Source: Isoperla grammatica | Lineage: Eukaryota > Arthropoda > Insecta > Plecoptera > Perlodidae | Assembly: GCA_945910005.1 (NCBI GenBank) | Contig: OX246743.1 | Coordinates: 6,603,084-6,667,083 of the forward strand | Length of the DNA: 64,000 nt | Direction: 5' to 3' | Part shown: positions 1 through 12,400 of the stretch, one piece after another | Layout: each line of letters opens with the position of its first letter | Position numbering within the stretch: position 1 is the first letter of the stretch | Program-made: the position numbers and the translations under genes | The notes under the pieces: model-generated | Told to the model about the DNA's origin: nothing | Database searches by the model: none | Seen by the model: only the letters and a program-made list of their open reading frames with translations

Positions 1-1361
1 CCCCCTGCAGCGAGTAAGGTGTACCGACTACTGCAGGCGGTATCGCTACAGAGTTCTTCACCTCGTACTACTGGGCTGGCTGTGAACACAACAAGAAGGA
101 AGCCCATTTATCTTGATACACAGCACACCGCGTATTAATACTACAAGATATGGCCCCCCCCTGCAGCGAGTAAGGTGTACCGACTACTGCAGGCGGTATC
201 GCTACAGAGTTCTACACCTCGTACTACTGGGCTGGCTGTGAACACAACAAGAAGGAAGCCCATTTATCTTGATACACAGCACACCGCGTATTAATACTAC
301 CACATATAGCCCCCCCTGCAGCGAGTAAGGTGTACCGACTACTGCAGGCGGTATCGCTACAGAGTTCTACACCTCGTACTACTGGGCTGGCTGTGAACAC
401 AACAAGAAGGAAGCCCATTTATCTTGATACACAGCACACCGCGTATTAATACTACCACATATAGCCCCCCCTGCAGCGAGTAAGGTGTACCGACTACTGC
501 AGGCGGTATCGCTACAGAGTTCTACACCTCGTACTACTGGGCTGGCTGTGAACACAACAAGAAGGAAGCCCATTTATCTTGATACACAGCACACCGCGTA
601 TTAATACTACAAGGTATTGCCACCCCTGCAGCGAGTAAGGTGTACCGACTACTGCAGGCGGTATCGCTACAGAGTTCTACACCTCGTACTACTGGGCTGG
701 CTGTGAACACAACAAGAAGGAAGCCCATTTATCTTGATACACAGCACACCGCGTATTAATACTACAAGGTATTGCCACCCCTGCAGCGAGTGAGGTGTAC
801 CGACTACTGCAGGCGGTATCGCTACAGAGTTCTACACCTCGTACTACTGGGCTGGCTGTGAACACAACAAGAAGGAAGCCCATTTATCTTGATACACAGC
901 ACACCGCGTATTAATACTACAAGGTATTGCCACCCCTGCAGCGAGTAAGGTGTACCGACTACTGCAGGCGGTATCGCTACAGAGTTCTACACCTCGTACT
1001 ACTGGGCTGGCTGTGAACACAACAAGAAGGAAGTTCATTTATCTTGATACACAGCACACCGCGTATTAATACTACAAGATATGGCCCCCCCTGCAGCGAG
1101 TAAGGTGTACCGACTACTGCAGGCGGTATCGCTACAGAGTTCTACACCTCGTACTACTGGGCTGGCTGTGAACACAACAAGAAGGAAGCCCATTTATCTT
1201 GATACACAGCACACCGCGTATTAATACTACAAGGTATTGCCGCCCCTGCAGCGAGTAAGGTGTACCGACTACTGCAGGCGGTATCGCTACAGAGTTCTAC
1301 ACCTCGTACTACTGGGCTGGCTGTGAACACAACAAGAAGGAAGCCCATTTATCTTGATACA
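1..1361. repeat. 155-bp tandem satellite, about 8.8 copies
   Basis: The same 155-bp unit repeats with very few differences from the window's first base to 1361, so the array probably continues to the left. Each unit carries two CTGCAG sites about 25 bp apart and a foldable pair (AAGGTGTA against TACACCTC). Variants sit mainly in the short C-rich linker (CCCCCC versus CCACCC) near the first CTGCAG. Each unit has a 64-codon open frame on the minus strand, but 155 is not a multiple of 3, copies do not join, and changes are not of a coding type, so I do not call it a gene. Confidence 0.97.
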
Positions 1362-2286
1362 TCTCAATTTGGAAAGTGAAACTTTTACAAAAAGCTTTCG
1401 GTCACGGACGATAAACTTGGTTGTCCTAAATACACTCGCTGGCTTAGAATGTGGCTACCAACGTTTCCGATTTTATTTGATAACCGTAGTTTTAAAATAT
1501 AATCTTATCATATATCTTTTAAAGCTTTAACCGGTTTAGATAATTATATTGCAAATCATATCTCAAGAATAATACCTAACGTCAAAAGCTTAGAACGCAA
1601 TTCTGTTCTTTCGTAGGCACTACAGAGTCTTTGATAAATATTTATTACATTATTATAATCGATGTTTTGATTACTACTTATTGATTTTCAAAACAATTTA
1701 AAACCCTTATTAATTAAGTATTCGATGAATTATTAGCCACAGTGCATTTAGCAATTGTAAAACCCCATATCTTAATGGTAATTATGTGAAAATCAGGGTT
1801 AAAACCAATAATAGCTTTAGAGTGAAATAATGAATTATATATTATTAAGTTGTAGAACTGCGTTTATTCTATACCCACTCAGTTCCAGTAAATGATTTCT
1901 TTGTACCCATATTTGTATTATATTAATTTTTATATTAATTACAACGTTTTTCGTTGAATGTTGCCTTATAAATTACGTCGTTTCAAACCATGATTTGTCT
2001 TCCACAATCAGCGCCGGCTTTATATCATTCTTTTATCTCCAATCCCGCTCGGAAGCATTCTCTTTATTTCGAACACTGCTTGACCTGTTCTTTGGATGTC
2101 ACTTGAAATAACACAGAGTATCACAACTATGGCTGTAGACCCAAGCCTTGATGCCCAGCCCTTGGGGATTATAAATTAGAATAACCTATATATTATGACA
2201 TAACGTCAGAACTAAACGTCTTTCTGTTGATTAAAAAATAATAAAATAATCCTATTCTATATAATATATATATATAGTCGAGTTGA
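1362..2286. other. AT-rich spacer, nothing recognised
   Basis: The stretch is AT-rich with stop codons in all frames and no recognisable domain, RNA gene or sharp repeat. A short CACTCAGTT-type word near 1874 resembles the start of the dispersed repeat seen at 63870. Confidence 0.6.
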
Positions 2287-2335
2287 GTCGTTCTGACGAG
2301 GGGACCCTGAGCGGTCTCGAAACGCGTAGACATGG
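2287..2335 (+). ncRNA. Hammerhead-ribozyme-like motif (Penelope type), degenerate
   Basis: The core CTGACGA (2293-2299) is followed by a 6-bp stem GGGACC/GGTCTC (2301-2306 with 2313-2318, one G-U pair, loop of six) and then GAAAC (2319-2323), continuing into the palindrome ACGCGT and GTA. This order, CTGANGA, stem II, GAAA, tiny palindromic stem III, is the layout of minimal hammerheads carried by Penelope-like elements. One extra G lies between the CTGANGA box and stem II, and stem I pairing is only about three bases, so this copy is probably decayed. No reverse-transcriptase frame is visible nearby. Confidence 0.35.
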
Positions 2336-3794
2336 TTTTAGGTGAGTGTGAGGTGGTGTGTGGTTTGGTGTGGCGTAATAACCCGACATATTTTTTATTT
2401 TACAAACATTAATCCGGGCCACGAAAGCCTCCTTTTTTAATATATATATATATACAAAATAAATTAATCTATTTTTGTCCCAGATGTATAAGCTGTGATT
2501 TCATTGAAATAAATAAATGCATTTGTATTTACAGTCTACCGACTCAGTTACAAGAAAATAACTGATTTTCAGTGGAGGACATGTATAACATTTCTTATGT
2601 GCTTCGTTGCTATGACGGCTTTAAAATCACCACTTACATTTACACCATTTACACCAGTATCATATTCGTTACATTCGTTACATTAGTCGGTAACTCATGT
2701 ATTCCTGTGATGAATACACCGTCTGTGCAAACTAAACACCGGATATTTTACACGGAAACATCTCCGAGCAAACCCGATGCAACGAATCTTCATGTTCTGA
2801 AGGTTTTCTCTTACGACCAAAATGTTTTAGTTTCAATGTTGTCCGCATTCAAAGAAAAGCGCCACTAGTCGGTATTCACTTGAATCACAATTTGCAACCG
2901 TGTCTTTGATATCCTGGGCCAAGGAAAGGAATGGTATAATTAAAATACTCCCTTTGGTCTGTTTAGAGTGGGGGGTTGTATTTTGCAGAGATATTAAAAC
3001 TGATTTGTTAAACGTTGGGATTTCAAATGCCGGCGGGTATTTATGTGAGAATAAACCTTTGTCTATGGCCGATGGAAGTTGCTCAGTGGTAACACGGGGG
3101 AGATAATGCAAAGAGGTAGTTGGTTCGTGTCTCACCGCTGGTTAGCCAGATAAAGCTTTCTTTCTGTATAAGATCTTGGACTAAGTTCAACAGTGGTTAT
3201 GGGTATTCCAAGTAGCCGTGCAACCTAACGTTTCTTACACAACCTAACGTACATAACACATTCTACCGTTGGTCCGTTACTATGTTAAATTATCGCTAGC
3301 AATCAATTCACATTTGCCTTTATTGCATCCTTGTTAAACAACTTCTCAACGCGGTTGTTTTGTGTAGCACCATTATGAGTTGAGCTGTCACGAGAGCACT
3401 TGGTCAAGTTTGTTTGGAGTAGTTCCCAGTATTCCGACGAGCACTTAAGCACTTAGCAGAACTTGACCTGAATGACAAAATCCTGTAACTATTAACACAA
3501 TTTGAATATAACCAGATCAAGAGGGAAACTTCTACTGACACATTTCAAGTTATATCGTTTCCTATTTGTTTGAGTTCTAAAAGTTGTTCTAAGTTGTTCT
3601 AGATATGGTTTGTGCTCATTGTATTTACTGTTTAATAATTGCTTTCATCGACCGGTCATTATAATGTACAACGGAAAGAGTTTTAAGTAAGGCAGTTCTA
3701 TATTTATTATATTTGATGTGTTATAGCTGAACGACTTACCGAACGAACGTGAAGCGAATCTGTACAGGACACTAACGCACGGTTTAGTATTAAG
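2336..3794. other. Non-coding spacer with two unsupported short frames
   Basis: A 98-codon frame on + (2572-2868) and a 100-codon frame on - (2833-3135) overlap here. Neither shows a recognisable domain, a convincing start context or splice signals, and they cover each other. A short duplicated word (ACAACCTAACGT) occurs near 3220-3260. Nothing else stands out. Confidence 0.55.
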
Positions 3795-3859
3795 TTGCGC
3801 TTTGGTGGAAGTGCCGGATTTAGGTTTAGAACATTTTGTAACATGTTGTTATTGATGTT
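3795..3859 (+). repeat. Dispersed repeat, copy 1, heading a TTA microsatellite
   Basis: This segment, with GCGCTTTGGTGGAAGTGCC and ACATTTTGTAACATG, matches 4684-4760 over about 65 bp. Both copies run straight into a TTGTTATTGATGTTG motif and a TTA-type tail. A related GTGGCGCTTTG word occurs at 17408. It is likely part of a short interspersed element whose tail seeds microsatellites. Confidence 0.7.
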
Positions 3860-4062
<203 letters not shown>

Positions 4063-4180
4063 ATTGTTGCAATACATACAAACTCGGTCAAAACCGGCAT
4101 AAACATGTTGTACGGACACAAATGTCAAGTATTTCCATGTGTTTACCTTATTAAAATCTACTTAGAACTACTTAATATAT

Positions 4181-4249
4181 CTTCTTCTTCTTCTTCTTCT
4201 TCTTCTTCTTCTTCTTCTTCTTCTTCTTCTTCTTCTTCTTCTGCTTCTT
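4181..4249 (+). repeat. (CTT)n microsatellite, about 22 units
   Basis: Pure CTT tract with one CTG interruption at the 3' end. The poly-Arg frame on the minus strand is an artefact. Confidence 0.97.
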
Positions 4250-4683
4250 AAATGCCCACATTTGGCTATACTACTTAATATATCATTGTCCACATTATTT
4301 TTTCCAAACCGAACTGTGGATGCTATGTACGGTCGTGGCCGATTTGTACTCATCCCAGCATTCGCTCTTTGTACGGTGGAAACCACGAAAACCACCATCG
4401 GGATGGAGAACTTCTTGAAGTCTTCATTCTTCTTAGTTCAAAATTTTACGCACTATCCTACACGTGTTCAAAATAATTGCTTTTTGCATCTCGATGTATA
4501 TGTTCGGTTGGAGACCAATTAGTTTAATACTGTCATGGAGTTTACGTGGAACAATGCCATTTGCTGATATAATTAACGGTATAACAGTTACATTATTCTG
4601 CTTCCACAACCTTTTTATTTCAATTGATAATTCCTTATATCTGTTTATCTTTTTATTATTATTATTATTAGAAGTAGTATTTA

Positions 4684-4770
4684 GTGGCGCTTTGGTGGAG
4701 GTGCCAGGTTCGGATTCAGAACATTTTGTGAAATGTTGTTGTTATTGATGTTGTTATTATTATTAGTGTT
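4684..4770 (+). repeat. Dispersed repeat, copy 2, with short TTA tail
   Basis: Second copy of the 3795-3859 repeat. It shares the GCGCTTTGGTGGA, GTGCC and ACATTTTGT words and the same TTGTTATTGATGTTG lead-in, but its TTA tail is only a few units long. Confidence 0.7.
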
Positions 4771-5810
4771 TATTTATTTATTTATTATTAATGTTCATGT
4801 GTTTTTTCCTGTGTGAATTGTAATTTTTTATTATATCTTACAAAAAAAAACTGCTCTGTATTATGATCGTTAAGATATGGCAATTGTTGAATAATTTTGG
4901 TCCAACCGGGAATCGAGCCCGAGTCCTACGGTTTACGTTCGAACCAACGCGTTTACTGTCTGTTATATTGGACGGTTTGTTCTAATCATTAAAGCACACT
5001 GAGTGGGGTCCAGTCCAGCCAAGTGGAAAGCACCATTAATTGCTGTTTGTGTGATGTGATGGTTGATTCAAGCATGACTGATGGTCCCACAGATTTAATT
5101 GAAGTCTACTTGAACAAGTCTTTGCACGTTAATTTGATTGGTCTTTAACTGTGGATTCATATTAGCAAACAAATTGCGGTAAATAGAATCAAATGTATTT
5201 AGTAATTTTTTTAACGAAAGCCAAACATAGTTTTGACTAGTTTATAGTGATCATCTAGCCAGTTTTATAACTACATTTCAAACTCAGTATGTCGTGTTAA
5301 TTGACAGCCAATGTACCATATACGCACGTTTTGCCGCAGTTGTGTTTTGTATAACACAGTTTTCTTTGTTTTATTAATGTTGACTGTTGTTTTCTGGGCG
5401 TTTCCAATACAATGAGTGCACCCGTGCACGTAGAATAGTTAATTTGTCAGAATATTTGGAGCCTATAAATGCCACTCATCACATAAATCCCGCTAACTGT
5501 AAACGCATCTCAACTGCCGGGCCCGACGCTAATTGACGGCTTCAAATAGACACAACAGATGCACGCTGAGCATTAGCGACTCAATGACGGACAATTATGA
5601 GTAGACTGGTGATTGATGCGTCCATAATTATACAATAATGAGTCCATTTACAATTCAATCTTGTTAATGTTACACGGCTCACTGCACACGAAACAGTGTT
5701 ATGTTTGAAACCATATACAGGTCATTTCACTCACAGATGTATAGACATTGAACTGTTGGTTCTGGGCTGGGTTTGATCCCCAGTAAGGGTAAACTCACAT
5801 GACTATTTAC
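4771..5810. other. Spacer with a possible tRNA-like remnant
   Basis: No gene is visible. Near 4905-4985 on the minus strand a GGCTCGATTCCC word resembles a tRNA B box, and a GGGTTTGATCCCC word at about 5769 does so on the plus strand. Neither has a full cloverleaf. The remainder is unremarkable AT-rich DNA. Confidence 0.45.
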
Positions 5811-6083
5811 CAATAGAGGTGGCTCAGCTGTAAAAGCGAGACTCTAATGCGGAAGGACGCCGGTTCATTTCCGGCCACCGGCAATCTTGACTGAAGGGTT
5901 TTCCGAGGTTTTCCTCAGTCGTAAAGGCGAATACTGGGATTGAGCCCTACCAACAGCCCTCGGACATTCCTTCCCAACTATCCAAACACCCTAACATACC
6001 TAGTTAATCAACTGAAGAGGGGCACATCAGGTAAAGCTGGTGTGCACCCTTTAACGGGCATTCCCACAAAAAATTATTATTAT
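5811..6083 (+). mobile_element. tRNA-derived SINE, full length
   Basis: The head has a tRNA-like A box (GTGGCTCAGCTGTAAAAGCG) and B box (CGGTTCATTTCC) followed by GGCCACCGGCA. A conserved body follows (TTTTCCGAGGTTTTCCTCAG, CCCTCGGACATTCCTTCCC, GGGGCACATCAGGTAAAGC) and an ATT-rich tail. Two further copies lie at 41084 and 44332 in the same orientation, which defines the family boundaries. This copy has several point changes in its head. Confidence 0.9.
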
Positions 6084-6275
6084 CACTTCACAATTTGTTT
6101 CACAACCAACATATAACTTACTTTGTTTTAGTAAGCACAAACTATGTAGTCTTAGGACTTCTTCATTAGATAATTCTCAAAGGAGACCAGTGCTATGTAC
6201 AACAGAAACTACCATGTAGACTTTGCACGCGCGTTAACTCTTCAGTTCGCTAATCAGCCGCACATTTGAACAGCG

Positions 6276-6475
6276 AACCGTGAAGTTGTGAACCTTGCCC
6301 GCGTTGCCATGTATCATATGTCTGCGATGTGCGAGGGACCGATCATGGCAACGTTGTTGGATCATGGCAACGCTGCACAGCAAACCGTGAACCTTGCCCG
6401 CGTTGCCATATATCGTATATCTGCGATGTGCGAGGGACCGCTGAGTATTGAATCATGGCAACGCTGCAGCGCACA
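6276..6475 (+). repeat. 100-bp direct duplication
   Basis: Two adjacent copies of about 100 bp share CCTTGCCCGCGTTGCCAT, TCTGCGATGTGCGAGGGACC and ATCATGGCAACG. The 74-codon frame covering them is explained by the duplication. Confidence 0.85.
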
Positions 6476-6604
6476 GGTGTTCACAATTGGGATGACTATC
6501 GACTGGACTTGACTTATTCCGCATCAATTGAGACGGCAATTCTCGGCTTGCACATAAAATGAAGTCCTGGGTCTGCATTGATAAATAAAGCGATATTTGA
6601 TTCG

Positions 6605-7081
6605 CAGTGGAGTATCCAGGGGGGATGGGGGGCTGCCCCCCCCCCCCCCCTTTCCTCCCCGAAATCCCAACTATAATATAATATAATAATTATTCTCTGA
6701 AAATCATGTTAATTTACGCAAAAAATTAAATACATTGACGTAATAATTTCTCCATTTGCTTGGTAAGAAAACACTCCCGCAGATGAAATTATATGTATAA
6801 GTGATTATAATACATTAATTTTTTGACTTACGCCTAATGTATGTATGTTTAATGTATTCCGTCCAGCAAAGCACTCTAGCTTCTTCTAAAACACATTAAA
6901 ACCACTTCAAAAATGCGTATTTTTCCAAAAATTGCCCGTGGCGCTATTGTGGCGGGCATCCTCCCCCCCCCCCTCACACCCCCATAGTCTCGTTTATGAA
7001 GCACCAATTTTTACAGCTATGTTCTACTATGGACAGCCCCCCCCCCCCCCCCCCCAAAGAATATTCCTGCGTACGCCAATG
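6605..7081. mobile_element. hAT-like MITE with C-rich interior
   Basis: The left end CAGTGGAGTA and the right end TACGCCAATG are imperfect inverted repeats of the CAGTGGCGTA type. Flanks TTGATTCG (6597-6604) and TTTGATCG (7082-7089) look like an 8-bp target duplication with small changes. The interior has poly-C tracts at both sides and no transposase frame. Related ends occur at 9686 and 22037-22434. Confidence 0.7.
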
Positions 7082-7119
7082 TTTGATCGGTATATCCGTT
7101 TAAGTGTTATATAAAGAAC

Positions 7120-7500
7120 AATGTATAGACCGGCTTCACTCCTTCACTTAGTGTCTCACTAGACTCAGTAGTTCGTTGCCTGAGCGACACAGCAAGAGAT
7201 GTCATGATCAGTAGAACCACGCGGCAGCATGACGTCATATCGAGACAAGTACTACATCTCGCCGGGGGGGCCACATGTCTCGCCCCGGGCGCCACCTTGG
7301 CGTCAGCACTTCCAATTTGGCAAGTTCTGTGTTTCGGAGGAGAGCAACATGGAGATAAATCATCTGATCGGGCTAAGTTAGCGCGCCATGTGGTTTTATG
7401 AATGTTTGACGTGGGGTGCGAGGCCAGCTCACGCCCAGACATGATTCGTTTACTCGGTACGTTTGATTTATGTGTTGCCGCAAACATGAGCGAAAACAAA
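7120..7500. other. GC- and CpG-rich patch, possible regulatory island
   Basis: This patch is much richer in CpG than its surroundings and contains TGACGTCA at 7229. A 135-codon frame (-) and a 65-codon frame (+) overlap, but neither resembles a known family. It could be a promoter-like island or old transposon material. Confidence 0.3.
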
Positions 7501-8987
7501 ATTTCAAAACTCAAGGAATATTGAATTCAGATCAGTCGGGTTGAATTTTTCAATTCCTGTTATTTTGGCTCTCAAATATTTACACCCAAGATTGTGTACT
7601 TCTAGTTATGGAGAAATTTATCGTAATAATAATTGAATACTGATTTTTTGTGGATATTTCCGTCATATAACGAACACACGAACGAACGGGTTTTTATTTA
7701 AGAAGGGGAGGGGGGGGGGGGGGGGGGGCAAGAATTGCTTAAAAGTGTTTCATTTTCTATGCTGTGTTTTTCGTCTTATACTAATTCTTAAATTGATTTG
7801 AAAGAGTTCTTCATTACTACAATTACTAACAACAAATCTTCTAAGCTAGGACTGCTGCAACGTCACCGTTACATGAATGTCATGTATTATATCAAATCAA
7901 TAGATTGAAATCAATGTAATATGTTTATTAAAAAAACATGCCGAAAGGAGAATTGCACCCTAGATCTTCTGCATTGGAAGCAGAAATAAACCCAGGCTTA
8001 ATGTTTGCTGTACAATAGAGGCAACACAGAATTTTAAATTCAAATTAAATTCATCTCCTCTTTGAACATAAAGTGTGGAAATAAATTATCTCAACTGTCG
8101 TATTTCTGCGCACGCATAAAATGTGTATTGTTCCTCGGTCGTTGTTGGGCGCTCAGTTGAATTATTGGACACGAGAATGCGACACTGGCAGAAACCGCGG
8201 AGCAGATTACACATCACTGTGCAGATCTGCGGTTTACGTTGCTTGCTGCGGCGACCATCAGGCAAAATATAAGCCTATGTGTACACGTCAATATGCAGGT
8301 GCAACCTACAGCGACCATTATTCGCTTTTATAATGCCAAACTATGAATAATTTTTTAAAATTGGTTAATGTTTTTAATTTTTTAATTTTGTAATTTATAT
8401 TTTTGATTTTTTAATTTTTTAATTTTAGTATTTTAAATTTTTGGAATTTTTAAATTTCTATTTTTTATTTATTTTTTTATTTTGTTATTTTTAGAATTTT
8501 TTCCAAATGCATCTTTTAATTATTATTCATTTCAATTGGTATTGGTATGTTCTCTTTTCTCGACGGTGAGCCCGGGCCAAACGGGAGACAGTGGGCATTC
8601 AGGTCGCAAAAGGGGGCCGGTACAAATGGCAAGAAAGATTTTCATAAAATAAAGTAAAACTGAGCAAGACTGTGATGGATGAGGAATATGGATGAAGATT
8701 GAAGGGAGCCCTCTTTGCGGGTACTCCACCTCAACCGGCATTACTGTTTTAGAATGGATAGTATAACTTTCGCATAATTATATAAGAACTGATACTAGAG
8801 AGATGTTTATGAAAAGATACGAGTATGAATGGGCAATATATACGGACGTGAAAAAGGAGTGGTACAAGCTATACGAATTCAAGATGTGATGTTACCACAA
8901 AATGATGAAGGTCTATTGGATAGAATGACCATCAAGTGAGGAACTACTTGAGGGAAAATGAAAGAAATGTAGCGGAGAGATTGTTAA
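7501..8987. other. Spacer with poly-G and T/A low-complexity DNA
   Basis: It holds a poly-G tract at about 7708-7728, a decayed tRNA-like word on the minus strand near 7950-7985, and a TTTAATTTT low-complexity block at 8340-8525. Short open frames at 8121-8333 (+) and 8532-8741 (-) are not recognised. Confidence 0.5.
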
Positions 8988-9080
8988 GTTGGACATATTC
9001 TCCGGGACGAAGGAATACGAAATAATATTATTGAATGTCAAGTGGAAGGGAAACATAATAGAGAGCAGATCAAGATTTGA
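8988..9080 (+). pseudogene. LINE reverse-transcriptase C-terminal fossil
   Basis: Reading + from 8988 gives VGHILRDEGIRNNIIE followed by a QVEGK box. This is the (W)xGHILR..., EGK pattern found near the C-terminus of non-LTR retrotransposon ORF2 proteins. Upstream sequence back to about 8760 has a similar drift but is interrupted by stops. Only this short stretch is recognisable, so it is a fragment of a 5'-truncated, decayed LINE. Confidence 0.6.
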
Positions 9081-9884
9081 ATGCGTGCAACTGATATATC
9101 AGTAAAGTGCGGATATTTTTAGTTCCACCTTTTGTTATGTGACCACCATCCAGCATAAAAATGACTGATAAATGATAATAAATAATGTAATATGAAATGA
9201 ATAAATATTTTATGATTGTCGGGTTGTCACGGGGGTAAGGGGTGGTCACATAGCGATGGAGGCGGGGGAGCGTAAAACTATAAGAACATCTAAGTACATG
9301 ATTGTATTATAATTGATGTGAAGAAATGAATGACTGGCTGAAGAGGGAAGTACTGTAGAGCTGTTTCAAACCAATACAAGGCCTGAGTTACTGACAATAT
9401 GAACACAGGGTGAATGAATGTCATATACCTAGATAGCAGAGATGAGCGACACGAAGTTGGCACACCTGGGAAATGAAAGGTCGCATCTTAGTCTTGAGTG
9501 CTATCTTCATCTTAGTGCTTAGCTATCGCATCTTAGTGCTATCGTCAGAGTGGTTGTTAGCCGCACTTGGAAGTAAAAGAAAAACTAACTTTTAGGGAGC
9601 TGAGATAACATTCGTAGCTTAAGGGATTGCGACGTTGCCGCCTCACTTGTAAGACGTTGTGAGCATTTCGCGGTCTTGTAACGTCCAGTGGCGTATCCAA
9701 CGGGGGGTAGATGCAGGGAGGGACAACAACCCCCCCTTCGGCCCCTTTCGCAGAGTAAAAATGGAAAATGACCGTTTAGCTTTCAATAAAGACAGCATTT
9801 TTGTATTATACCCAAGATATGACATTAGTTCTTGTTAATGATACACGCATCGAAATAAATTAGTTCCATACTGTTTGAGAATTT
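9081..9884. other. Spacer with one hAT-like end
   Basis: A CAGTGGCGTATCCA end at 9686 followed by G- and C-rich runs matches the ends of the 6605 and 22037 elements, but no partner end is visible. A CATCTTAGTGCT word repeats three times near 9482-9540. No gene is seen. Confidence 0.5.
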
Positions 9885-10170
9885 GGTATAATTCGCTAAA
9901 TATGTTATTAATTTAGTATAATTCGCTAAATATGTTATTAATTTAGTATAATTTGCTAAATATGTTATTAATTTGGTATAATTCGCTAAATATGTTATTA
10001 TTTACTATTTAGTATAATTCGGTAAATATGTTATTAATTTAGTAGAATTCGGTAAATATGTTATTAATTTGGTATAATTCGCTGAAGATGATATTAATTT
10101 AGTATAATTCAATAAATATGTTATGAATTGGGTACAATTCACTAAATGTTATTAATTTGGTATAATTGTA
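9885..10170 (+). repeat. 30-bp AT-rich tandem repeat, about 9 copies
   Basis: The unit contains TATAATTCGCTAAATATG. Copies diverge (GCTAAA, GGTAAA, AATAAA), and decay increases toward 10170, where the motif fades into related sequence up to about 10250. Confidence 0.92.
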
Positions 10171-10396
10171 TATATAAGGTATCGAAAACCAGTAATTAAA
10201 ACAATCAACTGGCATGAGGAATCACTTTTTTCAATTTGGTATAATATGAATATATAGTATCGAAAACAAGTAACTAAACCCGTAAATCTGCTTGCAGGTT
10301 GGCTCGTACACGCTCGAGAAGGTGAGGTATGGTTGTCAGGTAGAGTCACTATAAAGACACACGAAATTAACGCCTTTAGCTGCCTGTGAGTAGTGC

Positions 10397-10427
10397 CTGA
10401 TGATGACAGCAGAGCAGCTGTCGAAAT
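10397..10427 (+). ncRNA. Second hammerhead-like core
   Basis: CTGATGA (10397-10403), one spacer base, then a perfect 6-bp stem GACAGC/GCTGTC (10405-10410 with 10417-10422) around a six-base loop, then GAAAT. This repeats the architecture seen at 2293, including the extra base after CTGANGA. Stem I and stem III are not clear, so activity is doubtful; it may be a relic of the terminal repeat of a Penelope-like element. Confidence 0.3.
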
Positions 10428-12032
10428 ATTGCGTGACGTCATGTTGAACAACATCCAGAAAATTTTAACTGTGTAACTCCTACAGTGTTTTTGTTACGCA
10501 ATATTGACGTGAAACGGGAGGTTTTGTAAGAACTAAAAATGTGTTTAAACAGCTCATAATATTTTCAATCATTACGGGTGTTATTGCCTAATGCACCATA
10601 ACGATACAATATCTTGAGCTTGAAACACGCAGGGCTGTGAATGGTGTAAACAACAATTAAATTGAAGAAACCTGAATTCAGAAATAAATTTTAATATCAT
10701 TTTGTAGTATTAAACCAGATAGTAACAACATAATTAGCTGTAAATACGTCTCAGACAACGTCATTAGAGACTATGTGGACTTTAGTGGTAACCGTCTAGT
10801 CCACTATTTACGTCCTGTGGACACAATTCATGAAGGAGGAAAATTAATGAGGATACGGGACATTTGTAGGATCATGTTTTATGCGGGAGATAATACAACA
10901 CCCACCCACCCCTCTACATCCCCACGACGCATATATATATATGACACCCCAGACATCCTCGCTTTCGTGCATTATAACGTTTCATGTATACATTTCAGCA
11001 TTTCTGGCTGCGGCTTTACAGATATTTGATCCCTCGACAAAAAAGGAATTTTTGAAATTATAATTTATTAAACACCTTTCCTCTGAGTTTCTAAAAGATA
11101 AACTCTTAAAAGGTCCGTTTCCTTCCTGTTCACCACTCATATAACAGACGTAACGACCGGACAGTTGCACCAAGCCTGGTTTAGTGAACATATAAACAAG
11201 ATTAAACCATAAAGCGTAGTGACACCTGGTACTGTTTTATTATTAATGTGATTCTTCTTGTAGACAGTGAAAAACCTCGTTCCATATTGTGGGTTCATAT
11301 CTATGGGTGGGGGCTCCCCCCCCCCCCCCCCCCCCCCTAAGAACGCGCTCGTGCAAAACCTGGGCGCGAACATTAAGCCCACAGACATCCAGCGACAGAG
11401 TCGATCGAACGCAGACACAAAGTCTTTGCAAACTTCGACTTTGTGACAGAAAAAAAAACAAAGCCTAAACTATAGGTTTTGTCAGCGCGAGGTGAATGTT
11501 TCGGTATAAGCTTTGCTTCTCTCGACGAATGAACGACGACAAATATAGTAACGAGTGACGTATTCTGCGTGGTGGAGAGAGAAGAGAAAGTGCGTTGCTT
11601 TCTTCTCTCTGACAAAGGTCACGACGCCTTCAATGCGGGCTTGGTTTGCTTCGTTCCTGATTAAAACGTGTGGCACCTGTTTGTGGCACCTCTTTGTGGC
11701 ACCTGTTTGGCACCTGTTTATCATCTCGCGAGTCGAACATTTGGTTTTGTGTGAAAAAAAACTTCTTTGAAGTATCATTCGTAAATTTTCACAGAAAAAT
11801 GTCGAGGAGGAAGTTTTATTCATTGATGTGTGTGTAAAAAGTTTCGAAAGATAATTCTGGAAGTCTTAATAATCTATAAATAATATCCGGATATAATCTG
11901 ACTTGGGTTTTTGTGGCAAATTTTGAGTATTGCCATCATGATTATTGGTTGTAGACTGTAGACATAGGCTGATTGAACCTCGCCATTTGTGGTTGTATCT
12001 ATATCCATGCATATCTATTATAATAACTAAAA
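10428..12032. other. Spacer with poly-C tract and short minisatellite
   Basis: A poly-C tract lies at about 11318-11337, and a 16-bp GTGGCACCTGTTT-type repeat (four copies) at 11671-11718. Several overlapping 60-110 codon frames occur on both strands between 10775 and 11823, none with a recognisable domain. Confidence 0.5.
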
Positions 12033-12211
12033 TAAACTATTTACTTACTTATTTACCTACTTACTCACTTACTTACTTACATAATTACCTACTTATACTT
12101 ACTCACTTACTTACAAAATTACATACTTACTTACTACTTACTCACTTACTTGCTAAATTATTTTCTCTTTTACTTACTTACTCACTTTCTAAATTATTTT
12201 CTTACTTACTC

Positions 12212-12262
<51 letters not shown>

Positions 12263-12263
12263 C

Positions 12264-12298
<35 letters not shown>

Positions 12299-12320
12299 CA
12301 CTTACTTACTAAATTATTTT

Positions 12321-12399
<79 letters not shown>

Positions 12400-12400
12400 C
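12033..12400 (+). repeat. (TTAC)n microsatellite
   Basis: Tetranucleotide tract, imperfect at its 5' side (TTACCTAC, AAATTA interruptions) and nearly pure from about 12200. The Leu/Thr/Tyr-rich frames over it are artefacts. Confidence 0.97.

Noticed and set aside
224..1348. 64-codon frame repeated in most 155-bp units
   Set aside because: Unit length is not a multiple of 3, copies never join, and differences change residues freely.
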